Both the position numbers and the translations under genes were made by a program. A DNA stretch of 64,000 bases. Source: Monosporascus cannonballus. Lineage: Eukaryota; Ascomycota; Sordariomycetes; Xylariales. Positions 48,966 through 60,540 of the stretch are shown piece by piece (within the stretch, counting starts at the first letter, position 1; each line of letters starts with the position of its first letter). The notes below the pieces were generated by a model. The model ran no database searches, was not told the DNA's origin, and worked only from the letters and a program-made list of their open reading frames with translations. The DNA is taken from positions 124,001 through 188,000 of the forward strand of contig QJNS01000135.1 of assembly GCA_004154925.1 (NCBI GenBank), in the 5' to 3' direction.

Positions 48966-50084
48966 AAGCCAAGTCTAATCCATCGGGGAAAGAGAAAAAG
49001 GAAGTGACCTTACACGGGCGATCGATTGTTCGTTGTTAACCTTGCGCGCCTCATTCACGGAGGGGGCGCTTTAGGGGGCCCCTTTTCTCGTCTCTTTCTT
49101 TTTTGCGATAAGGCTATAGATAGTATTATAAAACGAGAACATACTGTACTGCCGCGCGGACGCGGTAACCTCACGTATACTATCGTTGTTCGACATACAA
49201 AGCTGCCCAGAACTGACCGCTCTGTTCTTTCCCAAAGGTAGGCGCTTAGATGCTCTTGGAGTGACTGCTTGAAGCCAAATATATGTGGTCTTATGATTTT
49301 GCCTAATAAAGGTAGCTGAGGCGAAATGAACACGCTAGTGATTCTCGTTCCGACCTCTGGATGTCCTGCCAGTGGCAAGGGGCGCGGGCTTAATAGGAGA
49401 TCCGGCGTTAAAGCGCGATGACGCGGGATGTTGGGAGGTATCTCGAGTCCCATGCGACATTACCCCATCAAGGGGAGGATAGGGACGACCAGGAGTCGAG
49501 CCGCGCGGGTTTGTACAGCCACGAGAAAATGCTTCGCGGGTAATCTCACCCATATGTATCCCATGGGCTTCGACATTGGCCGGCATCATGGCCGGTTTGT
49601 GATTGACGGCAAACTTATGTACACCTACATGCCGACTGTCAGCCCGTAGCGTAGGATATAAGTAGTGAGCGAGTTGGGCGTTTTCCATAACAAATACAGC
49701 AAGTGATGCTTCGTACATTTGGCGTGTCAGTGTATTTGACAACCGGGAGCTGTACCATACATATAATGGTCAAAGCAAGGAGAACTTTTTTTTCATAAGC
49801 CTCACCTCGCCAGAGACCCGGACACGCTTGGAAGACCGAGCTAGGGACGCGATGTTCGTCCCGGCTCGTTTCGCCACATGTAAGTGAACGAGTCATAGGC
49901 GCCTGCATCGTCGACACTTACTCACCCCTTCCGGACATGCTGCTTACTACGTAGTCTTCGCAAAACGAGCCATACGGTCACTCTATACCACTAAGCAAAA
50001 AAGGGGAAGAAAGGGTGGCGAGCATCCCAGAGGGAGACCAAGCGGGAGGAAGCACGATGAACTACAACGTACAAAAAAAAGTAG
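48966..50084. other. No gene confidently seen
   Basis: Overlapping frames of up to 135 codons exist on - (49335-49742) and 73 on + (49428-49649), but nothing is recognised. A poly-purine segment leads up to the tRNA gene. Confidence 0.35.
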
Positions 50085-50176
50085 GGGTTTTGCCGGGGAT
50101 TGAACCCGGGACCTCTCGCATGCTGAGGCATTAGGGTGGACCCTAAGCGAGAATCATACCACTAGACCACAAAACC
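50085..50176 (-). tRNA. tRNA-Pro (anticodon AGG) with a 20-nt intron
   Basis: The reverse strand gives acceptor arm GGTTTTG pairing with CAAAACC at the 3' end, a D-arm A-box like GTGGTCTAGTGG, and anticodon stem CTCGC/GCGAG around loop TTAGGGT (anticodon AGG). The T-arm B-box is GGTTCAATCC within CCCGG...CCGGG. The anticodon loop is interrupted after the base 3' of the anticodon by 20 nt, the usual position for nuclear tRNA introns. The mature length is 72 nt. A short T-run follows the gene on the - strand, as expected for RNA polymerase III termination (seen on + as the A-run at 50072-50079). Confidence 0.93.
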
Positions 50177-50940
50177 GAACGAGCCATATTTGATTGGAGG
50201 CTGTTGAAAGTCTGAAGTTATTTTGTTTAATATGACTGGCTTGTTGAACGGGGGCATTGAAAAGGATTTACTCCTGTAATCAATGACGGGTGAGATGGGT
50301 GGTCGGGCACCTGAGAAGGATCCGCTTTGTAAATTAGCCCTAAGTAGGTGGGCGGGTCCCTAGTTGATCTGGTTGGTTGTGAGGGGAATTAGTGCTCAAG
50401 AAGTGACCTGGTCGCGTCAGGATAGTCAGCCCACCTTGGAGGTTCGTAAACGCGTAACACACGCGGTCTAGCGCCACCCAGAATATCTCGAAGATGAGCT
50501 TCATATGCATTTCAGCTTTGATAACTCTTGAGAGTTGTCCCGCCGAGAAAGGTTCTACGCAGGCTAGTATCACGTCTGTTAAGCTTGAAGTAATAAGCAA
50601 ATGCAGCGCCGAACTCCGAACCCCACGCGAAGCAGAGCCTTTCCCGGGCTATTATGCATGACGGGTCTATCAAGCTGCTTAATACATTCCTCGGAACCTC
50701 CTCATGCGGTGATTGGGCCCTCCAGGGCCGGTGGGCCCCTTTTGCCCATACTCTCCCGCATATATGCAATACAACATGAAGTTACAGGACGAAGGGCATC
50801 AGTCCCATGATGTGGGCAAGATGGATTTGCTATGGTAATATTCCAACGTAGCCGTAGGTATGAAGCTACCTTCTCAATCTTAATAGCCTTATTCTTGGAC
50901 AGTTGCTGGACCTAACTTCACTCCGTCCATCGCATTACGC
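50177..50940. other. No gene confidently seen
   Basis: Frames of about 85 codons occur on - (50340-50600 and 50512-50769) without recognisable domains. I cannot support a gene here. Confidence 0.35.
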
Positions 50941-50959
50941 ACCCTCGTAATTCGTCGGG

Positions 50960-52212
50960 TTGGTCTCAAGTTTTGCCGACATTTCACTTAACGGGACATC
51001 ATGTTTGGAACATCGCCGAACGCTCAGCCCAGAGGAGACATTGAGTCCCGCATTCCTCTTCCTGACATCAGTAGAGGAGATCACAGCAGCAAGGCTGCCC
51101 CAAGCCCTCTTCTGTGGAGTAAAGGAAGTCGACATTGTTAAGGCGATGAACGAAACCTCGAGTAGGATACTCATCAAACTTGAATATCCGGAGGGGAACG
51201 ATATGCCTCAGAGGTTATGTACCAAGGGTGGCTTCAACCCTAGTTTACTCGCGGCATATCCTGAGGTGAGAGCGACCTACCGACGGGAGGCGTAATGCCA
51301 CTACTATGTTGCCGCGATGACGCAGATGCGCTTGTCTCCAGCCTTCTACTGTGGTACGGATATCTTTAGCGGTCAGGGCATTGTCATCATGTCGGATTTG
51401 TCAGGCTGAGACTATAAGTTTGATGAAGGTCGAGATGTTTGGTCCGTCGAGAGGATCCCTAGAGGCACGGAGGATCTGGCCTCTCTGCACGCAAGGACAT
51501 GGGTAAGAAAGTCGGGGTTTCCTTGATGTCAGACGACGAGACGGGCACGAGGCCCCTCAGAGAGATGATGCTCGTAACCTTGACGCCCGAGGCCTGGGCA
51601 GCTCGTCTGGGAAGGCCTCCACCTGTCCCGCCATCGATTATGTGCCGTGAACGCCTCCCCTGTAAGCATGGAAGACCATGTGGAAGACCACGAACCCAGA
51701 CTACCTGTGTTTCCTTCACGGAGACAATCACATGGGCAACACTGCTGTTTTCCTGAGTGAGCATCTTTCGTAAATTAGCATCCCCTACGAACTGCTGCTA
51801 GGACAGAAGCCCCGGCTCTCTCTGGGGGCTCAGCACTTGAGCATGTGGTATTGATAGTTGGTGCCTCAGGTTCATTGACTGGCAAGGTGCCCACTCCGGT
51901 TCAACCTTCCACGATGTCAGTTACCCGATAGCAAACAGCATGACCACAGAAGTTCGTCGTGAACACGAAAAGGCTGCTCTTGATCACTACCTTGCGAGCC
52001 TTCACAAGTGTGGGGGATCAAGGTTAACGCGAGACGAGATATGGGATGAGCACCGTAAGCAGATGCTACATAGTTTGCGTTGGGCGCTCACGCCGCCCGA
52101 TCGGCAACCCGACGAGATAGTCTTTGGTATAACTGTGCGGACCTGCGCCGCTGTCATCGGCCATCAGACGTTGGAGCTTTTGGAGAGCTTGCCTGAGTAT
52201 GTACCAGAATGA
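50960..52212 (+). pseudogene. CHK/APH-type small-molecule kinase-like protein, pseudogene
   Basis: The frame from 50960 gives the N-lobe (FCGVKEVDIVKAMNETSSRI then LIKLEYPEG), a TAA near 51293, then YYVAAMTQMRLSPAFYCGTD with GIVIMSDL. A TGA at 51407-51409 and DVWSVERIPRGTEDLASLHA follow. The reading then moves frame to EAWAARLGRPPPVPPSI, then again to NPDYLCFLHGDNHMGN (HGDxHxGN at 51717-51740, the catalytic Brenner-type motif). It moves again to FIDWQGAHSGSTFHDVSYPI (metal-binding D at 51877), ending YVPE-stop at 52212. The order and motifs are those of aminoglycoside-phosphotransferase/choline-kinase-like (CHK, EcKinase) proteins of fungi, whose substrates are mostly unknown. Two nonsense codons and at least three frame changes make it non-functional. 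One change, between 51745 and 51870, could hide an intron. Confidence 0.75.
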
Positions 52213-53088
52213 CAGGTGCTTTTAGTCGTACAGAGCCACGAACGTCTCTGTGTGGTTATATTGACCATTATAGTTGCATTAGTCTACAACATGTATAGGG
52301 TATTGTCTTTACCAGGAATTCTCAGAGTTAACTTGCATACCCCTTGCATACCATCCTAACCTTCTGGCTTAGGAGGGCTGGGGAGTATTCGACCATACAT
52401 ACATAGAGCTGTGGGTCGTCAATTCATCCCTATTCCCGCCCCTATTTCAATTAACATCATGCTCTCCATCGTCCTGTCCATGTAACTGCTACCCAATTCC
52501 AACCATTACTTACTCATCATAACGTCGCAACTGACCCAACCGAACCCCTCGATAATTGGTGGGGTCTTACTAATATTATCTCCCTACTGCATGTTGTCCA
52601 CAAAGCTTCCCGAGAAACGTGATCCCAACGGCATGACCCTGTGTCCAAGTCTCAAGTTCCTGACGATGCAGCCTTTTATCTCTTACACGTCCACGTAACG
52701 AATTGGATCAATTGATGGTATTCCCGCTCCTCAGTGTCGAAAGTCACAGTGTAATGAATTCGACTCGCCGAGAACAACCCAAGGGTCAGAGGCATTTCGT
52801 CAGGCCTATCTGCAGCCTCTTTAATGGCGTACGTTTCCGCATGTAGAGTGCTTCATGACTCTCGACGGGTCTACCGGCTGTGGAGCTGATAATGACGAAA
52901 TAGCTGGCGCATTGGTCGAGCGAGCTCACCACCCCTCACATTCTTCGATAGGGGTCAGAGAGGGTAATCAGTTGGCAATGCAGCACGGCACGATATGGCA
53001 TGAAAGGCCACCATTCCTTGGAGGACCAAACGGTTTCGTTTCTATTAATAGCTGGACTTTTCTGCAATGAGTGCCTAAATGCAATTTC
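52213..53088. other. Intergenic, no gene seen
   Basis: Short frames only. The part nearest 53088 is the 3' flank of the glycosidase gene. Confidence 0.45.
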
Positions 53089-54198
53089 TTACGCAGGAAA
53101 TGCCGCAGCAATGGCGTCATATTCTTTCCGAGTCAAAGGCGTAACACAGCCATGTTTCAAACCCCTCGGGAAACCCGGCGCATTAGAAGGTTGCCATCTG
53201 GGAGATAGGATACCAGACGTTTCGAAAGGCACATATTGCTCGTAATTGTCGAGCCATAGGTGATAAAGGCCGGGGGTAGCGTTATCGGCGAACGAGGCCG
53301 GACCCTCACGAGGGGCCTCGTTCCTGACGTACCCGGGAACACGGGTCCAAGACCCGAAGAGCCCGCCCGTCGTCGTCTCTTGGTAGACCTGTAGGGTGGT
53401 CTCGTTTTTGAGGAAGCGCGCCCAGGCGCCCGGCGTGCCCAGGTACTGGAACTCTTGGTCGATCAGCGGCGTGCCCGGGAGTGCCAAGTAGTCGCGCGGC
53501 TTGCTGAACGAGGTGAAGTCCTTCGTTGTCGCGTAGCGGATGCTATCTAACGATGCGGGGCCGGTGTGCCCTAGATCCCGGCTCGCGTAGTGGCGCGACG
53601 CCCAGAAGACGTAGTACTGCGCAGTGGCGTCGTCCCAGACGGCAGAGGGTGCCCACACCATGCCGGCTGTGTCGGCTTCGACACTGAGGGCGCTGTCAGC
53701 TCATTCTAGTCTCGGCGGCTATAGAATGCAGCTTACATTTGTAATGAAGACTTGGACCAGTTGACCAGGTTGTTTGACTTCCAAACAACAATACCTCGGC
53801 TCCCTTTTCTGGTGGCCCAGTCCCAGCTGAAGCCGGGAGCGTTGATGTCGAGGTCTTCATTGTTTACCGTTAGCACCAGTTCTTCTATGGGCTTCAGGGG
53901 CAGAAGGCTCACCAGTTGCGATCAAGAAGTACTCGGACCGGGCGGAGTTTGTTGTGAGATAGATATCCCTCACAGCCTTAGTGCCAACAGTCGAAGCAAG
54001 CACAGCGTTACCACGGTTCAAGAACCTAAAGCTTGTAGCGCTGTTCCCGTTGGATAGATGCCATTGGACCCTTGGATTAAGATCAGAAAATGTCGAGACG
54101 AGGTATCCCACGAAGTTTGATGCTTGACGAGGTGCTGTAGGACTGGCCGACCCGAGAACGGCCGCAGCCGCCGCTAAGAACCATGACAGCGCACGCAT
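53089..54198 (-). CDS. Secreted GH43-like glycoside hydrolase, three exons, 332 aa
   Basis: Exons by splice reading: 53913-54198, 53737-53854 and 53089-53683, total 999 nt in frame. Intron 1 (53855-53912, 58 bp) starts GTGAG, has a branch-like GCTAAC and ends AAG. Intron 2 (53684-53736, 53 bp) starts GTAAGC, has GCTGAC and ends CAG. Residues 1-19 ([19 protein letters not shown]) form a signal peptide. The mature protein has the five-bladed-propeller family pattern of GH43/arabinanase-like enzymes: [29 protein letters not shown], then [33 protein letters not shown], with a Trp-rich end. It probably acts outside the cell on plant-derived arabino- or xylo-oligosaccharides. Substrate and catalytic residues cannot be fixed by eye, and some relatives are divergent. 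It is intact, unlike its left neighbours. Confidence 0.82.
53684..53736 (-). other. Intron 2 of the GH43-like gene
   Basis: GTAAGC donor, GAGCTGACAG branch-like site and CAG acceptor. Removal joins WSKSSLQ to [13 protein letters not shown] across a split Ile codon. Confidence 0.78.
53855..53912 (-). other. Intron 1 of the GH43-like gene
   Basis: GTGAG donor, GCTAACG branch-like site and AG acceptor. Removal joins YFLIAT to [13 protein letters not shown] across a split Asp codon. Confidence 0.75.
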
Positions 54199-56610
54199 TT
54201 CAGATCGACATTGTTTCCAGATGTTAAGGCCTGTTTACCCAGGCTTATCCACGGCTGGATAGTGATTTATAACATGCAGCGACATCCTCGAGATCATATA
54301 AGAACGGCACGGAAAGGTCAGCAAGCTAGACTATACCAGTCATCTCGACCAAATTCAAGTTGCCTCCTATCAAGGGGTCGCAAAAACTAGAATCGCCAAA
54401 TACGGAGTACGTAATGGTTGATGCCGGACTTGGTACAAGGGGCGCGGCTTTGGGCGTCTGGTGCCAGCATTCGGAGTAGCAGTGCCGAATACAACATGCG
54501 GACGCCCACTTGAGACGGGAAGAAATGGACACGCTGCGCCATCCCACCGTTTTTGCGTCAATTGGATCGCGGAGAACCTTGTAATGCCAATAGGCGAGCC
54601 AATCCGGTGCGTCGAACGAGCTCAACTCTAATTAGAGACCGGGACTTGGGATGCAACGGTGCTTCTATTCTCTATGCGGCTTAGCAGGGTACCCGTGAAA
54701 GCCGTCCCAGTGTTGAATAGAAACATTAACCCATCCAATTTCCTAGTGTTCGAACGTTGATTAACTTGATACTGCTAGTATAATTACAACGATGTTAGTT
54801 AAAAGGGGCTGTTGGTTAATCTTTTGAAGTCATTCTCAACATGGTGCTTTTCACCTTAAATCACCCAACACCGCACTATAGCTAAGGAGCGTTCACTGAC
54901 GTTATGTCTATGCGATTACTTATGATCACGAAGTCTATTATTAGCGAGAGGAATTTTAGGGAATACGTCATCGTAGCCGCTTGCATCATCGAGTATGACT
55001 ATATAAGATGGCATTTAGCTTCCGGGGTTTTACTGGGGGACACGGTGGGAATACAGTACAAGTGACATTATAAAGATTGTCCGAGAGAAATACACAGCGA
55101 TGTTTCACTACTAGTGAAGCAGAACAAAGGAACGTTGCCGTGATTATGCCGCTGGAGATATTCAACAGGACAATGAAGCGGTAGCCAGTACCTATCTCAG
55201 AAAAGAGGAGTTGTCACGGTGACCAACCCTACCCCCTTCCCTGTCATAGGACCCGGCGTTGGAACTTGGGTTCCGATTTTGAAGGGCAATGATCTTGTGT
55301 CTTTCTCTGTTATTCTTATAAGATATTATATCCGTATTATTAATTCTCCATATTATACCTTATATATATATATGTATTTCTTCTTACCTTTACATGTAGG
55401 CTTATCATTTTGGGAAGGGCGTAAGTAGACGTGGCTAAAGAGCTGCCTAGTGACACAATGGCAAATTCCTTGTTCGCTAGGTCTAGGACAATGGTATTGT
55501 TCCGTGTCTGTTCTAGACAAGTCTCTAGTTTGGAACCAAAGGTAAAGAAGTCTTTCACGAGCGCCCACCAGTACAAGGTAGAGGAGGATTCATGGGACAA
55601 TGAGAACTACTGACACGGAGGATACGAGTAAAGATATAAAAGCGGCGAAGAATGCTGACATTGGGTTGAGTGACAAGCTGTATTTTCTCAGATTCAAGAT
55701 GGGTTGCTCAGGAAGCAAAGAGGTACGTTCATTCTCAACCCAGCCTGCTGGGGCAGCCAGCAGCAGGAGTCATCGGCCAGTCAGGTGTGCTCTGGACTTC
55801 GACGTAGACGAGAGTACCATCCGGCCCGTACCTTACCGTTCGGGCACCACGTATCCCGGGGCAGCCGATATCGATGCCAGAGTTGCCCCAAAGCGCATGC
55901 TGGTTTCCAGGGCGAGGGTTTGGACTTTGTCGACACGTAACAGGATGCTACCGCAAATTTATGTAACACCGCCATCTACGGACACTCTTCCTGGACGTGA
56001 GCGAAATGGAGCATAGTTAACATTAGCGGGAGGGCGCTGACAAGAAGCGACTAATGGCGTAATGACATTGGCCTACCCACAGCCTCGCTTTGCTTTGTGT
56101 AAGTGGGACGTATTCTAATGAAATCCCCGTGCCTGTTCATTTTCTCTTCTTTTTCGAATAACTATAGTGAATGCTCTTAGACCACCGAGATTTCCCCTGT
56201 AAAACTAATCCTCCAATTGTATATGGTGGATGTGACGGCGAACATAGATCGAGCGTAGAGCAACAAGGAGCTTGGGTCAACCTCGGTGATATTCATATTT
56301 GTTGGTCTTTCCGGGGGGATCGAAAATTGCATTTATGGATGATATGCACTAACCCAGCTCTTCGGAAACCACCCTCAATTGAAGCTTTATGCCACTATCA
56401 GGTATTCTGGGAGCTTTAAACTCCTCACTCCTTTCGCTTTGCATTGAGCCAGTCGGTCCCTTCCACAATTGTAAAATAGTTAATGGGGATCTGAATAGTT
56501 ATTAATGAATTTCCCGAAGCTCTCATATATCACACACTCCCAAGAAACCGCCCAATAGACCCCACGACACCGACGCTAGGGAGCTCCACCAGAGTAGCTT
56601 CCTAGCAACG
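54199..56610. other. Intergenic, no confident gene
   Basis: Small frames are present: 99 codons on - (54326-54625), 138 codons on + (55600-56016) and 82 codons on + (56171-56419). An in-frame MGCSGSKE at 55699 looks like an N-myristoylation start directly before a GTACGT donor-like site, but I find no credible next exon. A TA dinucleotide run lies near 55360-55375. Confidence 0.35.
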
Positions 56611-57522
56611 ATGACCTCGCGTTTCGTCTCAGGCGGCACCATCGCCGGCGACTCGTCCGCTCCTCCTCCTCCGACCACCACAACCACCACAACCACCACT
56701 ACTACTCCCTCCTCAACAACCCACCATACAACCGCGAACCCCACCGCACCGAGCCTCGACCGCCTCGCGCCGGCCCCAACCACCAGCGCTATCACTACGG
56801 GCGGCGGGGGCGCGCCAGCCACCTCGACGCGCCCCAACAGCGCAGAATGGGAAGCGGCGCAGGCGGCTCTCGCCGCGGAGCGCAAGCAGCGCGAGGAGGC
56901 GCGGCGGCGGGCCGTCGAGGGCGGCGGAGAGAGGGGCAGCAGCCTGTACGAGATCCTGCAGGCAAACAAGGCGGCCAAGCAGGCGGCGTTCGAGGAGGCG
57001 AACCGGCTGCGCAACCAGTTCCGCGCGCTCGACGACGACGAGGTCGGCTTCCTCGACGAGGTGCGGGAGCGCAAGCGCGAGGAGGAGGAGCGCGCGCGCA
57101 GGGAGGTGGAGGAGCGGCTCGAGGGGTTTCGGAGGGCGCAGAGGGCCGGGGAGAGGGGCGGCACAGAGGAAGAGGGGAATAATGGCGGGGCGGAGATAGG
57201 CGAGGAGGTCGGGATGGGGGTGGAGGAGTGGAGTATGGCGGGCAGAAAGAGGAAGAGGGATAGGGAGAAGGAGGCGAAGAGCTTGGTTAAGGGCGTCAAG
57301 AGACGAGCGAGCGAGGGCGCGAGAGAGAAAGGCTCGGGGAAGGGAAAGGAAGTATCGCCCACCAAGGAGGCGAACGGGAAGCCTGGTACCGAAGATGGCC
57401 AGACGAAGTCAGAGTCGAATAGGACCACCGAGGCAGGCGATGGGAAGACAGCCCCGAAGGACGCGCCGATAAAACCCAAACTGGGGTTGGTGGACTACGG
57501 TTCCGGCGATGACGACGACTGA
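56611..57522 (+). CDS. FAM192A/NIP30 (PSME3IP1-like) nuclear protein, 303 aa
   Basis: Single-exon intact frame. Residues of about 110-175 carry the NIP30 N-terminal domain: SLYEILQANKAAKQAAFEEA, NRLRNQFRALDDDEVGFLDE, then a Glu/Arg-rich coiled coil (VRERKREEEERARREVEERL) and GF. In animals this family (FAM192A/PIP30) binds the PA28-gamma proteasome activator in the nucleus; the fungal role is not established. Upstream is a poly-Thr tract (about 11 Thr encoded by AC-rich codons near 56680-56708). Downstream are basic clusters (AGRKRKRDREKEAK, KGVKRRAS) that look like nuclear localisation signals. The protein ends in an acidic DYGSGDDDD tail, similar to the acidic CK2-site tail of the family. 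It is convergent with TIM54. Confidence 0.83.
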   Translation: MTSRFVSGGTIAGDSSAPPPPTTTTTTTTTTTPSSTTHHTTANPTAPSLDRLAPAPTTSAITTGGGGAPATSTRPNSAEWEAAQAALAAERKQREEARRRAVEGGGERGSSLYEILQANKAAKQAAFEEANRLRNQFRALDDDEVGFLDEVRERKREEEERARREVEERLEGFRRAQRAGERGGTEEEGNNGGAEIGEEVGMGVEEWSMAGRKRKRDREKEAKSLVKGVKRRASEGAREKGSGKGKEVSPTKEANGKPGTEDGQTKSESNRTTEAGDGKTAPKDAPIKPKLGLVDYGSGDDDD

Positions 57523-58190
57523 AGGCGGTTCGAGAGGCACTGGATAATGTTTGGTGAACCGCTCACTTCCGTGGCAGGTGAGATACTACTCCGGCCATTA
57601 GTATTACCATTGCTAGGGGAACCCGAGACGCAGTTGGGAATACTGGTTAGGGATTCCCCCCTGCCGAAACAGCCGCTGGACCCTGGGCTACAGAGCAGTC
57701 TATAGGGGAAGCCTAAAGGGGCAGTATGCGGTGCCGGGCCCAGAAGCTCTCTGCGTATATTTGAGATCGGCAGCGCTGACCCGCTCCGGATGGAGCAGGG
57801 GTAATCTTGCACCGAGTTGTGACTGTCAAATGATACGTAGAGGGAGGGCAGATGATGTCTGCTTATTCTAATACAGGTAGTAGAATATGAAGCGGGGAAG
57901 CATGCGAGCACACCATTGGGCTCGGTGTGTATAACATCTTGGAGAGTCGTGATTATTACACGCCGATGCGGAGACGGTGTCCAGCCTCAACGTGTCATAC
58001 CTAGCCTAACCGCCGGCGTCAATCAATCATAACCCCAAAATCTCCCTCTATGAGCCCATTGTATAAAAGTACATATTTGTACAGTGCCTACCATCCAACC
58101 ACGCATTGACGCAGACTGTCTCCCCATATTCGACACGGCTGAACAACTGGCCCCCGACAATGGTTGTCCGGGTAGGATACGATCAGAAGT
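57523..58190. other. Shared 3' intergenic region of two convergent genes
   Basis: No protein-like frame is recognised. It holds the 3' flanks of the NIP30-like gene (+) and TIM54 (-). Confidence 0.5.
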
Positions 58191-59607
58191 TTACTCATCC
58201 GCCCAGTTAGGTCTCGGCTCGGGCTTCGCGGTGGCCCAGCGCCAGAGACTGCGGATACTGCCCTTGACCCAGCCCTCGATCTCCTCCTCGGGGACGACGA
58301 TCTCCCTAGCACGCGCCTCCTCCTCGGGCTGGATCTCGAAGCGGCGCATGCGCATGCCAATGCGCGGGTCAACTACGACGGGCTTCGTCCAGATCTTCTC
58401 CGCCGGCGCCGCTGTTGTGGTGGTGCTGGGTCGGCCCTCCTCGCTCTCTGTTTTGGGTTTCTGCTTCTCCTCCTCCTTCCATACGGATTTGGGCCAGTCT
58501 CTCTCCTCGTGCGCAAGGACGGTCTCTATCTCCGAGCCCGACTCCGTGCCCGCCCCTTCGTCCCGGAACTCCCGCGCCGCGGCGAGGCAGACGGCCGCTA
58601 CTTCCCGACCGATCTCGTCGGCGAGGTGTCGACGGGTGAGGAAGCGGCGCAGCCGGATGAAGGTGTTGCTGAAACCCAATATGTGCGGGAACGGTATCGG
58701 CGCCGAAGGGGAGAACTCGCCCGGGATCATCATGGGGAGCGAGGACGTTGGGTAGTCGTTTGGCGAGTTGTAAGGAGGCGGTTGTGGTGGTCTTTCTGGT
58801 TTTGGCTCTGGCTTCTTCTCGTCCGGCTTTGATTCGGCGTCCTCTCCGCCGCTCGCCTTGCCATCTTCTGTGACTTCGGGCTCCGGCAGTACAGGTGGAG
58901 TCAGAGGTCCTAACCAGCCCTCGTGCAGACCCCTAACGTATTCCTTCCACGTATGCCTTCCGACGACGATGTCGCCTTGGGCCCCCTTCCACTCGGGCGT
59001 GCCGTTACGCGCCCTGATCTCCCGGATGATCTCGTCCTGCGTCTGCGCCTCGGTGCTCGGTTGCCGCGTCCGCCGTATCCTCTCGGCGACGGCGGCCCTG
59101 ACGTCGCCCTCTCTCCGACCCTGCACGAACTCCCAGTCCAGACCGGACGCGGCCAGTATCGGCTTGACGTACTCGGTGAAGTGGTCCTGGACGACGCGCA
59201 AGCCGTCGTTGGGCGGGCTCTCGAGGAAGATGGTCAGCCGGCGCGGCAGCTGGGTGGGGCTGGATATGGGTTCGCGCGCGAGGTGGGAGACGGCCTTGGA
59301 CCACCGAGCGGTCGCGCGTTTCTTCTCCCGCCTGTCGTAGATGATGGCCGCGGAGAAGGAGCCCAGTACCGTCCAGAAGATCATCCAGTTCCGCGAGGGC
59401 AGCTTCTTGGGAAGGTTCGGGAGGCCCATCATGCGTAGGGCCGGGTTCGGGGCCGCGGCTTTGTATGCGGGAGCTGCCCTTGGCGCCGCTGGAGACTGCG
59501 AGGTGTCAGAAAAGCATAGCATGGGACTGGTATTGGAGTCTTCATCTTACTGTTGAAGCTGAAGCTCCAGCGGTCCCTTGGGCCGGAGGAGGATTCGGCT
59601 CCGCCAT
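58191..59607 (-). CDS. TIM54: Mitochondrial inner-membrane import subunit TIM54, two exons, 453 aa
   Basis: TIM54 is a component of the TIM22 carrier translocase of the inner mitochondrial membrane, which inserts polytopic carriers. The longest uninterrupted frame would start at 59522 (MLCFSDTSQ), but a better model uses ATG at 59607. Exon 1 (59551-59607) gives MAEPNPPPAQGTAGASAST, a 55-bp intron (59496-59550, GTAAGA...TCTGAC...GCAG) follows, then exon 2 (58191-59495) starts SPAAPRAAPAYK. Family hallmarks: GLPNLPKKLPSRNWMIFW followed by a single transmembrane segment (about 56-72) and YDRREKKRA; RRLTIFLESPPNDGL and HFTEYVKPILAASGLDWEFV; WKEYVRGLHEGWLGPL; a Pro/Glu/Lys-rich linker; and the C-terminal PRIGMRMRRFEIQP. 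Length is typical for filamentous fungi. Confidence 0.92.
59496..59550 (-). other. Intron of TIM54
   Basis: GTAAGATGAA donor, TTTTCTGACAC branch region and TCGCAG acceptor. Phase 0, 55 bp. The unspliced sequence contains an in-frame stop right after the donor when read from the 59607 start, which is why the start is easily misplaced. Confidence 0.8.
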
Positions 59608-60540
59608 CGCGAAGGAAACTGGTCGCCGACAAGTACCTCGAGGATTATTGCGCCTTGTACAAGTTTACGCGGGCGGACGACTACTCGAAGAGCCCAAGCA
59701 GACCGTAGATAAGGCTTGCGACTTGAAGCATGGGTCCTATCGCAATGGGATCGCAAGCTTCACATCGAGCCCGGAAGGAAATTCCAACGAGAGATAAGCT
59801 CACATCGAGGCCGATAAGGGAAATTTTGGGGCGTCGGCCCCCTCTATTTGGCTATAATAATATCCTACAGCCTTAACTACCTACTATGTTACTGCTTTAA
59901 ACGAGTTATGCATTTTTCAGGCACCCTTACCTTTTCAGCGAAATCCAGCCCGAGAGACATGTAAGTAAACAGCAGCATCCAGATCGTAATTCCTCATCCC
60001 TACTAATTTTGGCAATTACGAACAATAAGTCTGACACCTTCCCCTATGGCAATGCTAGACGCACCACTGTATCATAGGCATATCTCTCGGTCGCTCTGTA
60101 AGGGAGGAAATGTTGTGCCACAGAGAAGACGGCTTTCAACCGCCATCACGAATGACCCCATGCGCCGAAATGGAATGGAATTGGTGGACTCGAGGGGGAT
60201 AACATTGCTCTGACTCTTTTAGTCGTCTCGTATCCTTTGTTGACTATAATCCCCTGATAAGGCGCATTGTATGTCTAAAGTGGCTGTTTCAACCGCGATA
60301 TACTCTCTTTGGTATTCCCCCTTTCACCATTGCAACCACTTGAGGCCATATCTAGGGGCTAGCATGAACGAGACGAGGCAATATATATATGTAGGAGCCA
60401 GGTAATCGAGTGTCTCGGTGGAATTCTGGCCTTCTGTGCCAACATTATTTACACACCTAGAACTTTCGTACTCATTAAACTTCCAATTAATTACCTTGCG
60501 ATAGGGATTCTTACGTTAACCCCCCGAAGCTACCTCCAAG
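59608..60540. other. Intergenic between divergent TIM54 and the DUF6604 pseudogene
   Basis: Probable promoter of TIM54 at the left end. No frame is recognised. A TA run lies near 60380-60392. Confidence 0.45.

Noticed and set aside
55699..55722. MGCSGSKE start that resembles an N-myristoylation signal before a GT donor-like site
   Set aside because: No credible downstream exon or conserved domain could be found.
56523..57479. 318-codon - strand frame opposite the NIP30-like gene
   Set aside because: Antisense shadow of a GC-rich, repetitive coding sequence; Ser/Arg/Val-rich with no domain.
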